The position numbers and the translations under genes were made by a program. From Paracidovorax oryzae ATCC 19882 (GTDB lineage Bacteria > Pseudomonadota > Gammaproteobacteria > Burkholderiales > Burkholderiaceae_C), in assembly GCF_000687165.1 (NCBI RefSeq), contig NZ_JMKU01000027.1:1-58030 (forward strand): 58,030 nucleotides of DNA, written 5' to 3'. Positions 8,213-17,101 of this stretch are shown here, one piece after another; position 1 is the first letter of the stretch, and every line of letters begins with the position of its first letter. The notes under the pieces were generated by a model. The model saw only the letters and a list, made by a program, of their open reading frames with translations, was not told the DNA's origin and did not search any database.

Positions 8213-8605
8213 TCAAGGGTTGCAGGAAGCGGTGCCGGCGGTACCGTGCGCCTGCATGTCGGGGCAGGAACCGGGGCCTGTGCCGTCCGGCGCCTCGGCG
8301 CGGTCGTGCAGGCCGTAGTCCCGCAGCACGCGGGCCACGCGCAGCCGGTAGTCCGCGAAGACACCGCTGCGGCCCGCGGCCTGCGCACCGCGGTGGCTCG
8401 CATGGCCGCGCCAGCCCACCACCGCGGCCTCGTCGCGCCAGAAGGACAGCGACAGCAGCTTGCCGGGCGTGGCCAGGCTCTCGAATCGCTCCAGGCCGAG
8501 GAAGCCGTCCATGTCCTGCAGTGCCGCATGCAGGGCCGCGGCGCGCGCGAGGTATTCCTCGCGGCCCGCGGCAGAAGGCAGTGCCTCGAAGATCACCGCG
8601 ATCAT
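8213..8605 (-). CDS. Antibiotic biosynthesis monooxygenase (ABM)-like protein
   Basis: A 130-residue protein starting [19 protein letters not shown], with [20 protein letters not shown], typical of the ABM dimeric ferredoxin-like fold that includes small heme-degrading and quinone-oxidising enzymes. The last 30 residues are low complexity. It overlaps the upstream NIPSNAP gene by ATGA (8602-8605), so the two are coupled. Both are divergent from an ArsR regulator. The substrate is unknown. It converges on the GGDEF-EAL gene with a 3-base gap. Confidence 0.82.
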   Translation of the reverse strand: MIAVIFEALPSAAGREEYLARAAALHAALQDMDGFLGLERFESLATPGKLLSLSFWRDEAAVVGWRGHASHRGAQAAGRSGVFADYRLRVARVLRDYGLHDRAEAPDGTGPGSCPDMQAHGTAGTASCNP

Positions 8606-8979
8606 GGCGCGGCTCCTCCGGCCGGAGGCGCTTCGCTGCCGGCGTCCACGGGCCATGCGGGCTTGCCGAACGTGCCCGGCACCGCCACGGCGAAGCGGCG
8701 CTCCTCGCGCAGGATGAAGCGCTGGCGCTGCGCCCGCTCGAAATTGGCGCGGCCTTCGGGATCGGTGCGCAGGCGGGCGCGGTAGGCCTCGTAGGCCGCG
8801 AGGCTGTCGAAGGCGACCAGGCCCCAGGCCTCGAAGTTGCTGCCCTCGTGGGGCAGGAAATAGCCCACGAGGTGGCCGCCGCAGCGGGGGATGATGCGGC
8901 CCCAGTGCTCGGCGTAGTCTCTGAAGGCGTCGATCTGGAAGGGATCGATCTCGTAGCGGATGAAGCAGGTGATGGGCAC
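8602..8979 (-). CDS. NIPSNAP family protein
   Basis: A 125-residue protein related to NIPSNAP, an alpha/beta-barrel dimer family of mostly unknown function. The core [20 protein letters not shown], then [19 protein letters not shown] and AYEAYRARL, is typical. The start is GTG at 8979-8977, supported by AGGAG 9-10 bases upstream and by the conserved N-terminus beginning right after it. It is first gene of a two-gene operon with the ABM protein and divergent from the ArsR regulator. Role unknown; possibly paired oxidative or detoxifying chemistry (inference). Confidence 0.85.
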   Translation of the reverse strand: MPITCFIRYEIDPFQIDAFRDYAEHWGRIIPRCGGHLVGYFLPHEGSNFEAWGLVAFDSLAAYEAYRARLRTDPEGRANFERAQRQRFILREERRFAVAVPGTFGKPAWPVDAGSEAPPAGGAAP

Positions 8980-9016
8980 GGCGTGCGCTCCTGGTGAGGG
9001 TGGCAGGGAATGGCGC

Positions 9017-9042
9017 GGTGCATGCGGCGGAAGGTGCATGCG
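9017..9042. promoter_or_regulatory. Direct repeat GGTGCATGCG, candidate ArsR operator
   Basis: GGTGCATGCG occurs at 9017-9026 and 9033-9042 in the 156-bp divergent spacer between the NIPSNAP operon and the ArsR gene. The second copy continues into TTGCGCACC, giving an imperfect dyad. Operator role is inferred from position. Confidence 0.35.
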
Positions 9043-9135
9043 TTGCGCACCACTCCATTGGACGGGCCGTGCCGGAGGGGATGCTTCGCCCGGGAGCGAA
9101 GCGTGCCGGTGGCCGCCTGCGGCACACTGCGGAGC

Positions 9136-9870
9136 GTGAACACCAACCAGATCGCCCGCGTGGCCGGGCTCATCGGCGAACCCGCCCGCGCGGCCATGCT
9201 GCTGGCCCTCATGGACGGGCGGGCGCTCACCGCGCGCGAGCTCGCGGGCGCTGCGCGGATCTCCGCGGCCACCGCCAGCCGGCACCTGGCGCTGCTGGTG
9301 GATGCCGGCCTGCTGGCCGTGCGCAGCCAGGGGCGCCACCGCTACCACGCCCTGGCCGGCGCCGAGGTGGCGCGGCTGCTCGAAGGGCTGATGCAGTTCA
9401 CCGTGCGCCCCGCGGCCCTACCGCCGCCCACCGTGGCCGCGGGGCCGCGCGATGCGGCGCTGCGCATGGCGCGCACCTGCTACGACCATCTGGCGGGCCG
9501 GCTGGGCGTGGCGATGGCCGACCACCTGCAGGAAGAGGGCGCCGTCGTGTTCGACGGCGAGGAGGGCGGCCGCGCCACGGACCGGGCCGCCGCCGTGCTC
9601 GCGCGCCTGGGCCTGGAGGCGGTTGCCGCCCTGGACGGCGGCTCGCGCCGGCCCGTGTGCCGCCCCTGCCTGGACTGGAGCGAGCGCCGTCCCCACCTGG
9701 CCGGCCGGATGGGCGCCCTGGTCTGCGCCCATTGCCTGGACAGCGGCTGGCTGGCGCGCAGCGCCGGCTCCCGCGCGCTGGCCATCACGCCGCGCGGTGC
9801 GGTGGCGCTGCGGGATGCGCTGGGCGTGGCCCGCTGGGCCGAGGTCGTGGGGCCCGCGGAGAGGGGCTGA
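9136..9870 (+). CDS. ArsR-type winged-helix regulator with long C-terminal domain
   Basis: A 244-residue regulator. Residues about 1-85 form an ArsR winged helix ([21 protein letters not shown], then [19 protein letters not shown]). The C-terminal part contains a [20 protein letters not shown] motif followed by CAHCLDSGW, giving two Cys pairs, and ends in a second helix-rich stretch. GTG at 9136 is chosen because it begins [16 protein letters not shown], the conserved N-terminus; upstream in-frame codons give unlikely sequence. It is divergent from the NIPSNAP-ABM operon, which it probably represses. Whether the Cys pairs bind metal or sense redox state cannot be told from sequence. Confidence 0.85.
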   Translation: MNTNQIARVAGLIGEPARAAMLLALMDGRALTARELAGAARISAATASRHLALLVDAGLLAVRSQGRHRYHALAGAEVARLLEGLMQFTVRPAALPPPTVAAGPRDAALRMARTCYDHLAGRLGVAMADHLQEEGAVVFDGEEGGRATDRAAAVLARLGLEAVAALDGGSRRPVCRPCLDWSERRPHLAGRMGALVCAHCLDSGWLARSAGSRALAITPRGAVALRDALGVARWAEVVGPAERG

Positions 9871-9909
9871 GCAGGGGCCGGGGAGGACGCGCGCCGCCCG
9901 CCCGTGCAG

Positions 9910-11172
9910 CTATGCTCCGGTGCCGTCCCGTGCCGCCGGCAGCGCCTGCGCACAGGCATGCGCGCTCGCCCACGCCCACTGGAAGTTGTAGCCGCCCAGC
10001 CAGCCGGTGATGTCCACCACCTCGCCGATGAAGTACAGGCCGGGCTGCGCGGTCGCCTCCATGGTCTGCTGCGACAGCGCGCGCGTGTCGATGCCGCCCA
10101 GCGTCACCTCGGCCTTCTTGTAGCCCTCGGTGCCGGTGGGCGTCAGTTCCCAGCGCGCCAGCTGGTCCGCCAGCCGCGCCAGCGCCTTGTCGGAGGCTTC
10201 GTTGATCGGGCGCTGCCATTCCGGGCTCTGCTGTGCCCAGGCATCGGCCAGGCGGCCGGGCACCAGCGTGGCGAGCTCGTTGGCGATCAGCTTTTTCGAC
10301 CGTGCCTTGCCCTGCGCGAGTGCTCCGGGCAGGTCGGTGCCGGGCGCCAGGTCGATGGCCAGTGGCGTGCCCGGCTGCCAGTAGCTGGAGATCTGCAGCA
10401 CGGCCGGCCCCGACAGGCCGCGGTGCGTGAACAGCAGGTCTTCCAGGAAGGCCGTGCGCTGCTTCTTCGTGCCGGTGGCGATCTCGACGGGAAGCGCCAG
10501 GCCGGCCAGTTGCGCATAAGGCGCCCAGGCATCGCCGTCGAAGGTGAGCGGCACGAGGCCTGGGCGGCGTTCCACCAGCGGGATGCCGAACTGCTGCGCC
10601 AGCCGGTAGCCGAAGTCGGTCGCGCCGATCTTGGGAATGGAAAGCCCGCCCGTGGCCACCACCACGCTGCGGGCCTGCACCGGGCCGCGGTCGGTATCGA
10701 CGTGGTAGGTGGCAGCGTCCGCTCCCTGGGCGCCTGCCGGGAGGAATCCCACCTTCTTCACGGCGCAGGGCTGCCAGCGCTCGACCTGGCCGGCCTCGCA
10801 TTCGGCCAGCAGCATCCGGATCAGGTCTTCGGCCGACCGGTCGGCGAAGAGCTGGCCCTTGTGCTTCTCGTGGTAGGCGATACCGTGGCGTTCGACCAGC
10901 GCGATGAAGTCCGACGGGGTGTAGCGCGAGAGCGCCGAGCGCGCGAACTGCGGGTTCTGCCCCACGAAGTGCCTGTGGGGCGCACGCACGTCCAGGTCGC
11001 GGTTGGTGAAATTGCAGCGCCCCCCGCCGGAGATGCGGATCTTCTCGGCCACCTTGTCGGCATGGTCGATGAGCAGCACCTTCAGCCCCCGCTGGCCGGC
11101 CTGTGCGGCGCAGAACAGGCCGGCGGCGCCGGCCCCGACGATGACGGCGTCGAACCGTGGCGGGGGAAGCAT
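9910..11172 (-). CDS. HI0933/YhiN-type FAD flavoprotein
   Basis: A 420-residue flavoprotein of the BaiN/HI0933 family, NAD(P)/FAD-dependent oxidoreductases of largely unknown substrate. Seen are the FAD-binding [11 protein letters not shown] near the N-terminus, [20 protein letters not shown], and the C-terminal FAD motif [22 protein letters not shown] at 11172 overlaps the stop of the upstream fatty acid hydroxylase (ATGA), so the two are coupled, which may hint at a shared membrane-lipid or redox role (inference). The downstream end converges on the ArsR gene with a 39-bp gap. Confidence 0.92.
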   Translation of the reverse strand: MLPPPRFDAVIVGAGAAGLFCAAQAGQRGLKVLLIDHADKVAEKIRISGGGRCNFTNRDLDVRAPHRHFVGQNPQFARSALSRYTPSDFIALVERHGIAYHEKHKGQLFADRSAEDLIRMLLAECEAGQVERWQPCAVKKVGFLPAGAQGADAATYHVDTDRGPVQARSVVVATGGLSIPKIGATDFGYRLAQQFGIPLVERRPGLVPLTFDGDAWAPYAQLAGLALPVEIATGTKKQRTAFLEDLLFTHRGLSGPAVLQISSYWQPGTPLAIDLAPGTDLPGALAQGKARSKKLIANELATLVPGRLADAWAQQSPEWQRPINEASDKALARLADQLARWELTPTGTEGYKKAEVTLGGIDTRALSQQTMEATAQPGLYFIGEVVDITGWLGGYNFQWAWASAHACAQALPAARDGTGA

Positions 11173-12296
11173 CAGCCTTTCCAGGTGAACGGGAACTTCA
11201 GCTGCTTGATGAACCCGTTGGGCACGTAGTCGCCCAGCACGCCGTACTTCTCGGGCCAGAGCCGGTCGCTCCGCACCGCGGTGCCGAAGAGGTAGTCGAG
11301 GAAGGCGAAGTGCGCGGCATAGTTGCGGTCCAGCGCCTCCTGGTCCTGGCTGTGGTGCCAGTGGTGGAAGTTGGGCGTGACGAGCACGTAGCGCAGCGGG
11401 CCGAGGCGCACGCTCACGTTGGCATGGTTGAACACCGCCTGGAACCCGACGATGACGATGTAGGCATCGATCACTTCCTTCGAGAAACCCAGCACGTAGA
11501 TGGGTGCCAGCACCAGCGTGCGCGTGATGAGCAGCTCCAGGATGTGCTGGCGCGAGCCGGCCATCCAGTCCATGCTCTTGACGCTGTGGTGCACGGCGTG
11601 CAGGCGCCACAGCGTGGGCACCTCGTGGTAGGCGCGGTGCGTCCAGTACTGCACGAGGTCGGCCACCAGGATGATGAGGAAAAGCGCTACCCAGAAGTTC
11701 AGGCCCTGCACCCAGCCGCGGATGCCGTCGCTGGCGGCCCAGCCGAACAGCTTGTGCACCAGCAGGTTGGTGGCCAGCAGCACGAAGCCCACCACCATGT
11801 GGTTCACGATGAAGTGGTGGAAATCACACTGCCACTCGGGGCGGAAGATGGGCTGGTCGCGCCGCAGGGCGAAGAGCTTCTCGATGAAGATGAAGATCAG
11901 CGCGCTGCCCAGCAGGTCGAGGATGAACCAGTCCAGGCCGATGTAGGGCGTGTTGTCCGCGAAATCGTGCACGGGCACCTTGTGGCCGCCGAGCAGCGCG
12001 GCCGAGGTCACGAGCAGGAAGGCCGCGGACGACAGCCAGCGCGAACGGTTGAACACGATGTTGACGAGCGAGAGCCCCCCGGCGACCACCAGCGCCGCGA
12101 ACAGCACCATGCGCAGCACATCGACGTTGTAGGCCTTGCGCAGTTGCGGCGTGGTGAGGTATTCGGGGAAGTGGAAGGCGAGCACGCCCAGGAAGCTCAG
12201 GATGCCGAGCGAGAGGGCGATGACGCCGGAGATGTGGCCGCGGCCCGGACGCAATTCGCCGTGGCTGGCGGTGAAGTCGTTGAGTTTGTCGAGCAT
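11172..12296 (-). CDS. Sterol desaturase / fatty acid hydroxylase superfamily membrane protein
   Basis: A 374-residue integral membrane diiron enzyme. Several hydrophobic segments precede the histidine boxes HRAYH, HAVHH and NFHHWHHSQD, the HX3H/HX2HH/HHXHH set that binds two irons. The C-terminal soluble part (DYLFGTAVRSDRLWPEKYG) is typical of bacterial members. Its stop overlaps the flavoprotein start. The likely reaction is hydroxylation or desaturation of a lipid; the substrate is unknown. Confidence 0.9.
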   Translation of the reverse strand: MLDKLNDFTASHGELRPGRGHISGVIALSLGILSFLGVLAFHFPEYLTTPQLRKAYNVDVLRMVLFAALVVAGGLSLVNIVFNRSRWLSSAAFLLVTSAALLGGHKVPVHDFADNTPYIGLDWFILDLLGSALIFIFIEKLFALRRDQPIFRPEWQCDFHHFIVNHMVVGFVLLATNLLVHKLFGWAASDGIRGWVQGLNFWVALFLIILVADLVQYWTHRAYHEVPTLWRLHAVHHSVKSMDWMAGSRQHILELLITRTLVLAPIYVLGFSKEVIDAYIVIVGFQAVFNHANVSVRLGPLRYVLVTPNFHHWHHSQDQEALDRNYAAHFAFLDYLFGTAVRSDRLWPEKYGVLGDYVPNGFIKQLKFPFTWKG

Positions 12297-12398
12297 GGGA
12301 CTGCCGCTGGGGTCTGTAACGCGAGGCGCGAGTGTAGCGAACCCGCGCCCCGCCGGGCAGCCCCCACCAGGGTGGGGACGCCTACGCGCCCAGGCGGT

Positions 12399-14066
12399 TC
12401 AGCCCGCGGCAGCGCGGGGGCGCAGCAGGGCAGCGAGGCCGGCGATGCCCACCGCGCCCCCGAGCCCGGAGTCCGGCGTGGCGGCCGGCAGGGAGCGGCA
12501 TTCCACGTGGATGCCGCGCTCTTCGGCGTGCGCGAGGAAGTCCTGCAGCGTCTCGCGGATGTCCCGGTCCAGGAAGCGGCAGTCGCAGCCGTCGATCACC
12601 AGCGTCTGCCCTTCATGGACCCGCGAGAGGTAGCCGCGCAGGCTGGCGCGGCTGAAGAACGAGACGTCCTTGTTGAGCCGCAGCAGGTGCATGTCACCGT
12701 CCGACACCATCGACAGCGCGCCGCGCGTGTTGGACTCGATGACGAACAGCATGCTGCTGGCCAGGCCGATGAGGATGCCCATGAGCAGGTCGGTGGCGAG
12801 GATGGCCCCCACGGTGACCGCGAACGGAATGAACACGCCCCAGCCTTCGCGCCACACGGCCGCCACCAGCGAGGGCTTGGCGAGCTTGTAGCCGGTGTGC
12901 AGCAGCACGGCGGCCAGCGCCGCGAGCGGAATCCATTCGAGGAACTCGGCCAGGAACAGCAGGCTCGCGAGCAGCAGCAGACCGTGCAGGATGGCCGAAA
13001 GCCGGGTGCGCGCGCCGGCCTGCACGTTGGCGGAACTGCGCACGATCACCGCGGTGATCGGCAGGCCGCCGAGCAGGCCCGCGACGATGTTGCCGATGCC
13101 CTGGGCGCGCAGTTCACGGTTGGGCGATGCCACGCGTTTCATGGGATCGAGCCGGTCGGTGGCTTCGAGGCTCAGCAGCGTCTCCAGGCTGGCGACGAAG
13201 GCCAGGGTCAGCGCGACGGTATAGACCTGCGGGTTCGCGAGCGCCGACCAGTCGGGCGTGGAGAACTGCGCCCAGAGCCCCGCGAGGCTGTGGACATCCG
13301 GCAGGGCCACGCGCTGCGCGTCGGTGAGGGCGGCCGAGGGGCGCGCGGCGAGCGCGGCGGCATGGCAGCCCACGCCCCAGACCACGGCGACCAGCGGCCC
13401 GGGCAGCCGCCCGAGCACCGGCAGCCGCTTGACGAAGGCGGTGTCCCAGGCGAAGAGGATGGCCAGGGCGCCGGCCGCGATCACCGTGGCGCCCACGCTG
13501 ACGGAGCCGAAGAGATGGCGCGCGGCATCGAACGTGTCCGCTGCCGAGGGCACGGTGCGCATCGCGTGCTCGGTGGACTGGAAGCCGAAGGCCACGGGCA
13601 GCTGCTTGATGATCAGCAGCAGGCCGATGGCCGCGAGCATGCCCTTGATGACGGCAGCGGGAAAGCAGGCGCCGATCTTGCCGGCATGCAGCCGTCCGAG
13701 TACCCATTGCAGCACCCCTGCCAGCACCACGGCGGTGAGGAAGGCCGGGTAGCCGCCCAGGCTGGCGATGGAGCCCACGACGATCACGACCAGCCCCGCG
13801 GCGGGGCCGCTGACGCTCAGGTGGGAGCCCGAGAGCGCGCCCACGACGAGGCCGCCCACGATGCCGGAGACGAGCCCGGCCATGAGGGGGACCCCGCTGG
13901 CGAGCGCGATGCCCAGGCACAGCGGCAGTGCCACGAGAAAGACGACGAGGCTCGCGGGCGCATCCTGCCGTACATGGGCGAACAGGCCGTGCGGGGCGTG
14001 CGCCGCGGGGGCTGAGGAGGGCGTGGAGGTGGCAGCCTGGGCTGCTCGCAGGTGGGGAGTGGACAT
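12399..14066 (-). CDS. SulP-family anion transporter with STAS domain (probable bicarbonate/sulfate)
   Basis: A 555-residue inner-membrane transporter. The N-terminal membrane domain carries the SulP start DAPASLVVFLVALPLCLGIA and ANVQAGARTRLSAILHG. About 10-12 helices are followed by a C-terminal STAS-like domain (about 455-530, LVIDGCDCRFLDRDIRETL). It lies 19 bases after a beta-carbonic anhydrase gene in the same transcript, which suggests bicarbonate uptake rather than sulfate (inference). An AGGAG ribosome site precedes ATG 14066. Confidence 0.9.
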   Translation of the reverse strand: MSTPHLRAAQAATSTPSSAPAAHAPHGLFAHVRQDAPASLVVFLVALPLCLGIALASGVPLMAGLVSGIVGGLVVGALSGSHLSVSGPAAGLVVIVVGSIASLGGYPAFLTAVVLAGVLQWVLGRLHAGKIGACFPAAVIKGMLAAIGLLLIIKQLPVAFGFQSTEHAMRTVPSAADTFDAARHLFGSVSVGATVIAAGALAILFAWDTAFVKRLPVLGRLPGPLVAVVWGVGCHAAALAARPSAALTDAQRVALPDVHSLAGLWAQFSTPDWSALANPQVYTVALTLAFVASLETLLSLEATDRLDPMKRVASPNRELRAQGIGNIVAGLLGGLPITAVIVRSSANVQAGARTRLSAILHGLLLLASLLFLAEFLEWIPLAALAAVLLHTGYKLAKPSLVAAVWREGWGVFIPFAVTVGAILATDLLMGILIGLASSMLFVIESNTRGALSMVSDGDMHLLRLNKDVSFFSRASLRGYLSRVHEGQTLVIDGCDCRFLDRDIRETLQDFLAHAEERGIHVECRSLPAATPDSGLGGAVGIAGLAALLRPRAAAG

Positions 14067-14085
14067 GGCGTGTCTCCTGGTGGCG

Positions 14086-14751
14086 TCAGGCCGCTTCGGC
14101 CCAGTGGCGGCTTTCGGCGTCGAGGGCGATCACCTGGCGCAGGCGCCCGTCGCGCAGCGCATAGACCCAGCCCAGCAGGGCGAGCGGCTGGCCCCGTTCC
14201 CAGGCCTGGCGCACCGGCGCGGTGGCAGACAGCACATGCACCTGCTCGGCCACGTTGAGCGCGACGAAGCGATCCACGCGCGAGCACAGGTCCTGCTCGG
14301 AGTCCGGCAGGTTCTCGCCCGCTTCGATCTCCTGCACCCGGCGGCGGTAGAGCGAGCGCAGCGGGCGGATGTGGCGGCCGAGGTAGTCGCCATCGCCGGG
14401 CTCGCCCACCCGTTCGCGCGACTGCAGGAGCGCGGCCCGTACGCCGCCGCAGCCTTCGTGGCCGCAGACGATGACGGCCGGCACGCGCAGCACGTCGATG
14501 GCGTACTGGAGTGCGCTCATGATGTTGGTGTCGTCCGGCCGCACGAGGTTGGCGACGCTGCGGTGGACGAACAGTTCGCCCGGCAGGGCATTGGTGATGC
14601 GCTCGGCGGGCACGCGGCTGTCGGCGCATCCGATCCAGAAGGCCCGGGGTTGCTGGCCGCTCACGAGGTTCTCGAAGAAGGCGGGATCGCGGGAAGTCAT
14701 CTCGTCGGCCCAGGCGCGGTTCTGGAGCAGCAGGCGGGTGGTGAGGTCCAT
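14086..14751 (-). CDS. can: Beta-class carbonic anhydrase
   Basis: A 221-residue zinc enzyme interconverting CO2 and bicarbonate. Zinc ligands and the Asp-Arg pair are visible in the motif CADSR (about residues 42-46) and in HEGCGGV (about 98-104). A strong AAGGAGG site lies just upstream of ATG 14751. It is the first gene of an operon with the SulP transporter, a pairing expected for inorganic carbon supply. Confidence 0.95.
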   Translation of the reverse strand: MDLTTRLLLQNRAWADEMTSRDPAFFENLVSGQQPRAFWIGCADSRVPAERITNALPGELFVHRSVANLVRPDDTNIMSALQYAIDVLRVPAVIVCGHEGCGGVRAALLQSRERVGEPGDGDYLGRHIRPLRSLYRRRVQEIEAGENLPDSEQDLCSRVDRFVALNVAEQVHVLSATAPVRQAWERGQPLALLGWVYALRDGRLRQVIALDAESRHWAEAA

Positions 14752-14969
14752 GGTTTCCTCCTTGGAGTGGGCGGTGATTCGGGATGTTGCAGTGCAGCAT
14801 TCAAGGTTACCGCCAGACGGAATTCCTGCCAGTGGAATTTCGGATGCTTACATGGATGTTTCTCTGCATGCGTTGGATAACAGCCCGTTGCAGATCCGCC
14901 GCCCGCTTCTCCCCGGAACGGCCGGGTCGCCGACCCTGCGGAAAGCAAGGGCTTTCAGCCGCCGCCCCC

Positions 14970-14975
14970 TAGAAT
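14970..14975 (+). promoter_or_regulatory. -10 box TAGAAT giving a possibly leaderless thioesterase mRNA
   Basis: TAGAAT at 14970-14975 lies only 7 bases before the thioesterase ATG (14983), and no Shine-Dalgarno is present. A transcript starting 6-8 bases after this box would begin at or next to the start codon. Confidence 0.45.
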
Positions 14976-14982
14976 CGCCGCC

Positions 14983-15489
14983 ATGACCATGCCCCACAGC
15001 CCCGCCCACCAGCTCAGCATGACGGTGCTCATGTCGCCCGACATGGCCAATTTTTCCGGCAACGTGCACGGGGGCGCGGTCCTCAAGCTGCTGGACCAGG
15101 TGGCCTACTCCTGCGCCGCCCGCTATTCGGGCAGTTATGTGGTGACGCTGAGCGTGGACCAGGTGACCTTCCTGCAGCCCATCCACGTGGGCGAACTGGT
15201 CACCTTCCTGGCGAGCGTGAACTACACCGGCTCCTCGTCGATGGAGGTGGGCATCAAGGTGGTGGCCGAGGAGATCCGCACTCAGGTCGTGCGGCATGTG
15301 AACAGCTGCTTCTTCACGATGGTGGCGGTGGACGAGGCCCGCAAGCCCACGCCGGTGCCGCCACTGTCGCCTTCCACGGCGGATGAGCGGCGGCGCTGGG
15401 AGGCGGCGTTGCTGCGCAAGAGCCTGCGCAAGGAGCAGGCGGAGCGTTTCGCGCAGATCCAGCGCGAGGCGGCGCTGGCGCACGGCTGA
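14983..15489 (+). CDS. Hotdog-fold acyl-CoA thioesterase (YciA type)
   Basis: A 168-residue cytosolic enzyme that hydrolyses acyl-CoA thioesters. The HGG motif (NVHGGAVLKLLDQVAY, about residues 28-43) and TLSVDQVTFLQPIHVGE match YciA/BFIT-like single hotdog domains. A charged C-terminal helix (ERRRWEAALLRKSLRKEQAE) extends beyond the core. The gene is divergent from the carbonic anhydrase operon and converges on the cellulase gene. Confidence 0.9.
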   Translation: MTMPHSPAHQLSMTVLMSPDMANFSGNVHGGAVLKLLDQVAYSCAARYSGSYVVTLSVDQVTFLQPIHVGELVTFLASVNYTGSSSMEVGIKVVAEEIRTQVVRHVNSCFFTMVAVDEARKPTPVPPLSPSTADERRRWEAALLRKSLRKEQAERFAQIQREAALAHG

Positions 15490-15543
15490 CGGCGCGAGGC
15501 AGGGCGCAGGCACCGCTGCGCCTGGCGCCTGCCGGCATGGCGG

Positions 15544-16983
15544 TCAGCGCGCCGCGCAGAAACCGAATTCCGCGGTGCCCCCGGGCGCGAGCGTCCGGTT
15601 CCACGACACGCCGGAGGCCTGCAGCGTGCTGCCCGACTGCGCCCAGACCGCATTCCAGAGATTGTTGACCGTGCCCTGCACGCCTATGGATACCGTCCAG
15701 TCGCCCGCTGCTGCGCCGCTGTTGGTCACCTGCACGCGCTGGCAGTAGCCTGCGCCCCAGTCGTTGTCGGTGACCTGCTGCACACCGAAGCTCGCCCCCG
15801 GGTTCGGGTTCGGGTTCGGATTCGGATTCGGATTCGGATTCGGGTTCGGGTTCGGGTTCGGGTTGGCCCCGCCCGTGCCCCAGAGCCGGTTCAGGAGTTG
15901 CACCTTGTCCGTGCGCACCGTGTTCCAGTCGTCGTCCAGGATGCCACCGGTGTCGCTGCTGTTGGGGTTCCACGACCAGTAGAAGCCGCTGCGGATGCCC
16001 TTGCCGATGAGGTAGTCCACCAGGGCGTTCTGCCACTGCACGTCGCGCGGGTCGCCGCGGCCGTACTTGCCGCCGAATTCGCCCGGCAGCACGGCGTGGC
16101 CGGCCTGCACGAAGCGGCCGAAATGCTGCTCCCAGATGGCGGACATGTTGGCCGGGAAATCCGCTGCGTTGAAGTACGACTGCATGGCCACGTCCGGCCC
16201 GTAGGTGTGCGGCGCCAGCAGCAGGCGGTCGGCGGGGATGTCCAGCGGCGTGCAGGCCAGGGGTTCCAGGTTGCCTCCCCAGAAGTGGCCGCTGCTGGCG
16301 GAGCACGAGGGGTTCTCGCCGATGCCCTCCACCGCGACGATCCAGCGCGGCGCGGCCTGCACGACTGCGGCGGCGGCACGCTCGGCGGCACGGTTCCAGT
16401 CGGTGGCGGCGTTGCCGGTGCCCCAGGTGGCGGCGCCATGGGGCTCGTTCTTGAGGTCGATGCCGATCACCCCAGGCACGCTCTTGTAGCGGTTGGCGGC
16501 GAAGACCAGGTCGGCGATCCACTGCTGCTCGCTGTAGGCCGGCGTGTACCAGAGTTCGCTGATGGCCTGGCAGTCCGGCGTGTGGTGGTCCAGCAGCACG
16601 AACATGCCGCGGTCGCTGATTTCCTGCACGACCTTGTCGAGGATCTGTTGCGAGTTCAGTCCCTGCAGGTCGGGGTTGCGGCTGTAGTCGATGCTGCCGG
16701 GGGCGGTGCCGCGCAGGCTTTGCGGGCAGAAGGGCAGGCGCACGGCATTGAAGCCCTGCTGCTGCATCTGGCCGATCATGTCCTTCCAGTTGCGCGCCCA
16801 GAGGCCGTGCACCACGTGTTCTCCGCCCTCGAAGCCGAACCAGTTCACGCCGCGCAGCTGCACCGCCTGGCCGGCGTCGTCCACCACCTGGCCGTTCTGG
16901 ATGCCGTAGCTCCAGGCCATGCCGGAGGCGAGCAGGCAGCCTGCGAATGCCAGCGCCCGGCCAATGGATCGTGTGAATGCCAT
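15544..16983 (-). CDS. Secreted GH5 endoglucanase with C-terminal CBM2
   Basis: A 479-residue extracellular cellulase. A Sec signal peptide (about 1-25, ending GMAWS) precedes a GH5 domain (about 26-370). The acid/base Glu lies in DLKNEPHG and the nucleophile Glu in LPGEFGGKYG. A linker of about 11 Asn-Pro pairs leads to a CBM2-type cellulose-binding module (about 400-479, DNDWGAGYCQRVQVTN... to the terminal Cys). ATG 16983 is chosen because the signal peptide starts there; GGGAGAGGG lies upstream. Such enzymes are secreted by the type II system and act as plant cell-wall virulence factors (family knowledge). Confidence 0.95.
   Translation of the reverse strand: MAFTRSIGRALAFAGCLLASGMAWSYGIQNGQVVDDAGQAVQLRGVNWFGFEGGEHVVHGLWARNWKDMIGQMQQQGFNAVRLPFCPQSLRGTAPGSIDYSRNPDLQGLNSQQILDKVVQEISDRGMFVLLDHHTPDCQAISELWYTPAYSEQQWIADLVFAANRYKSVPGVIGIDLKNEPHGAATWGTGNAATDWNRAAERAAAAVVQAAPRWIVAVEGIGENPSCSASSGHFWGGNLEPLACTPLDIPADRLLLAPHTYGPDVAMQSYFNAADFPANMSAIWEQHFGRFVQAGHAVLPGEFGGKYGRGDPRDVQWQNALVDYLIGKGIRSGFYWSWNPNSSDTGGILDDDWNTVRTDKVQLLNRLWGTGGANPNPNPNPNPNPNPNPNPNPNPGASFGVQQVTDNDWGAGYCQRVQVTNSGAAAGDWTVSIGVQGTVNNLWNAVWAQSGSTLQASGVSWNRTLAPGGTAEFGFCAAR
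15800..15864 (-). repeat. Hexanucleotide repeat coding the Asn-Pro linker
   Basis: About eleven 6-bp units (GGTTCG or GATTCG as read on the plus strand) encode the (Asn-Pro)n linker of the cellulase. The unit length keeps frame, so slippage would change linker length but not destroy the protein. Confidence 0.9.
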
Positions 16984-17101
16984 GGTGTTTCCCTCTCCCA
17001 GTGTTGGATCATCGACGGCCTGGATGTTAGGCGGGGCGGGACGGTGCGGCACACCCGGATTCCGCAGTTTTGTAAGAACGTGTGCGCGTCGCCATACGGC
17101 G

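Noticed and set aside
11157-14015. Very long plus-strand open frame over the hydroxylase and SulP genes
   Set aside because: It is antisense to two well-supported genes, has biased His/Gln/Arg/Gly-rich content and no family resemblance. High GC removes stops from the opposite strand.
15800-15864. Hexanucleotide tract considered as a CRISPR-like or regulatory repeat
   Set aside because: It lies in frame inside the cellulase and encodes the Asn-Pro linker; no spacers are present.
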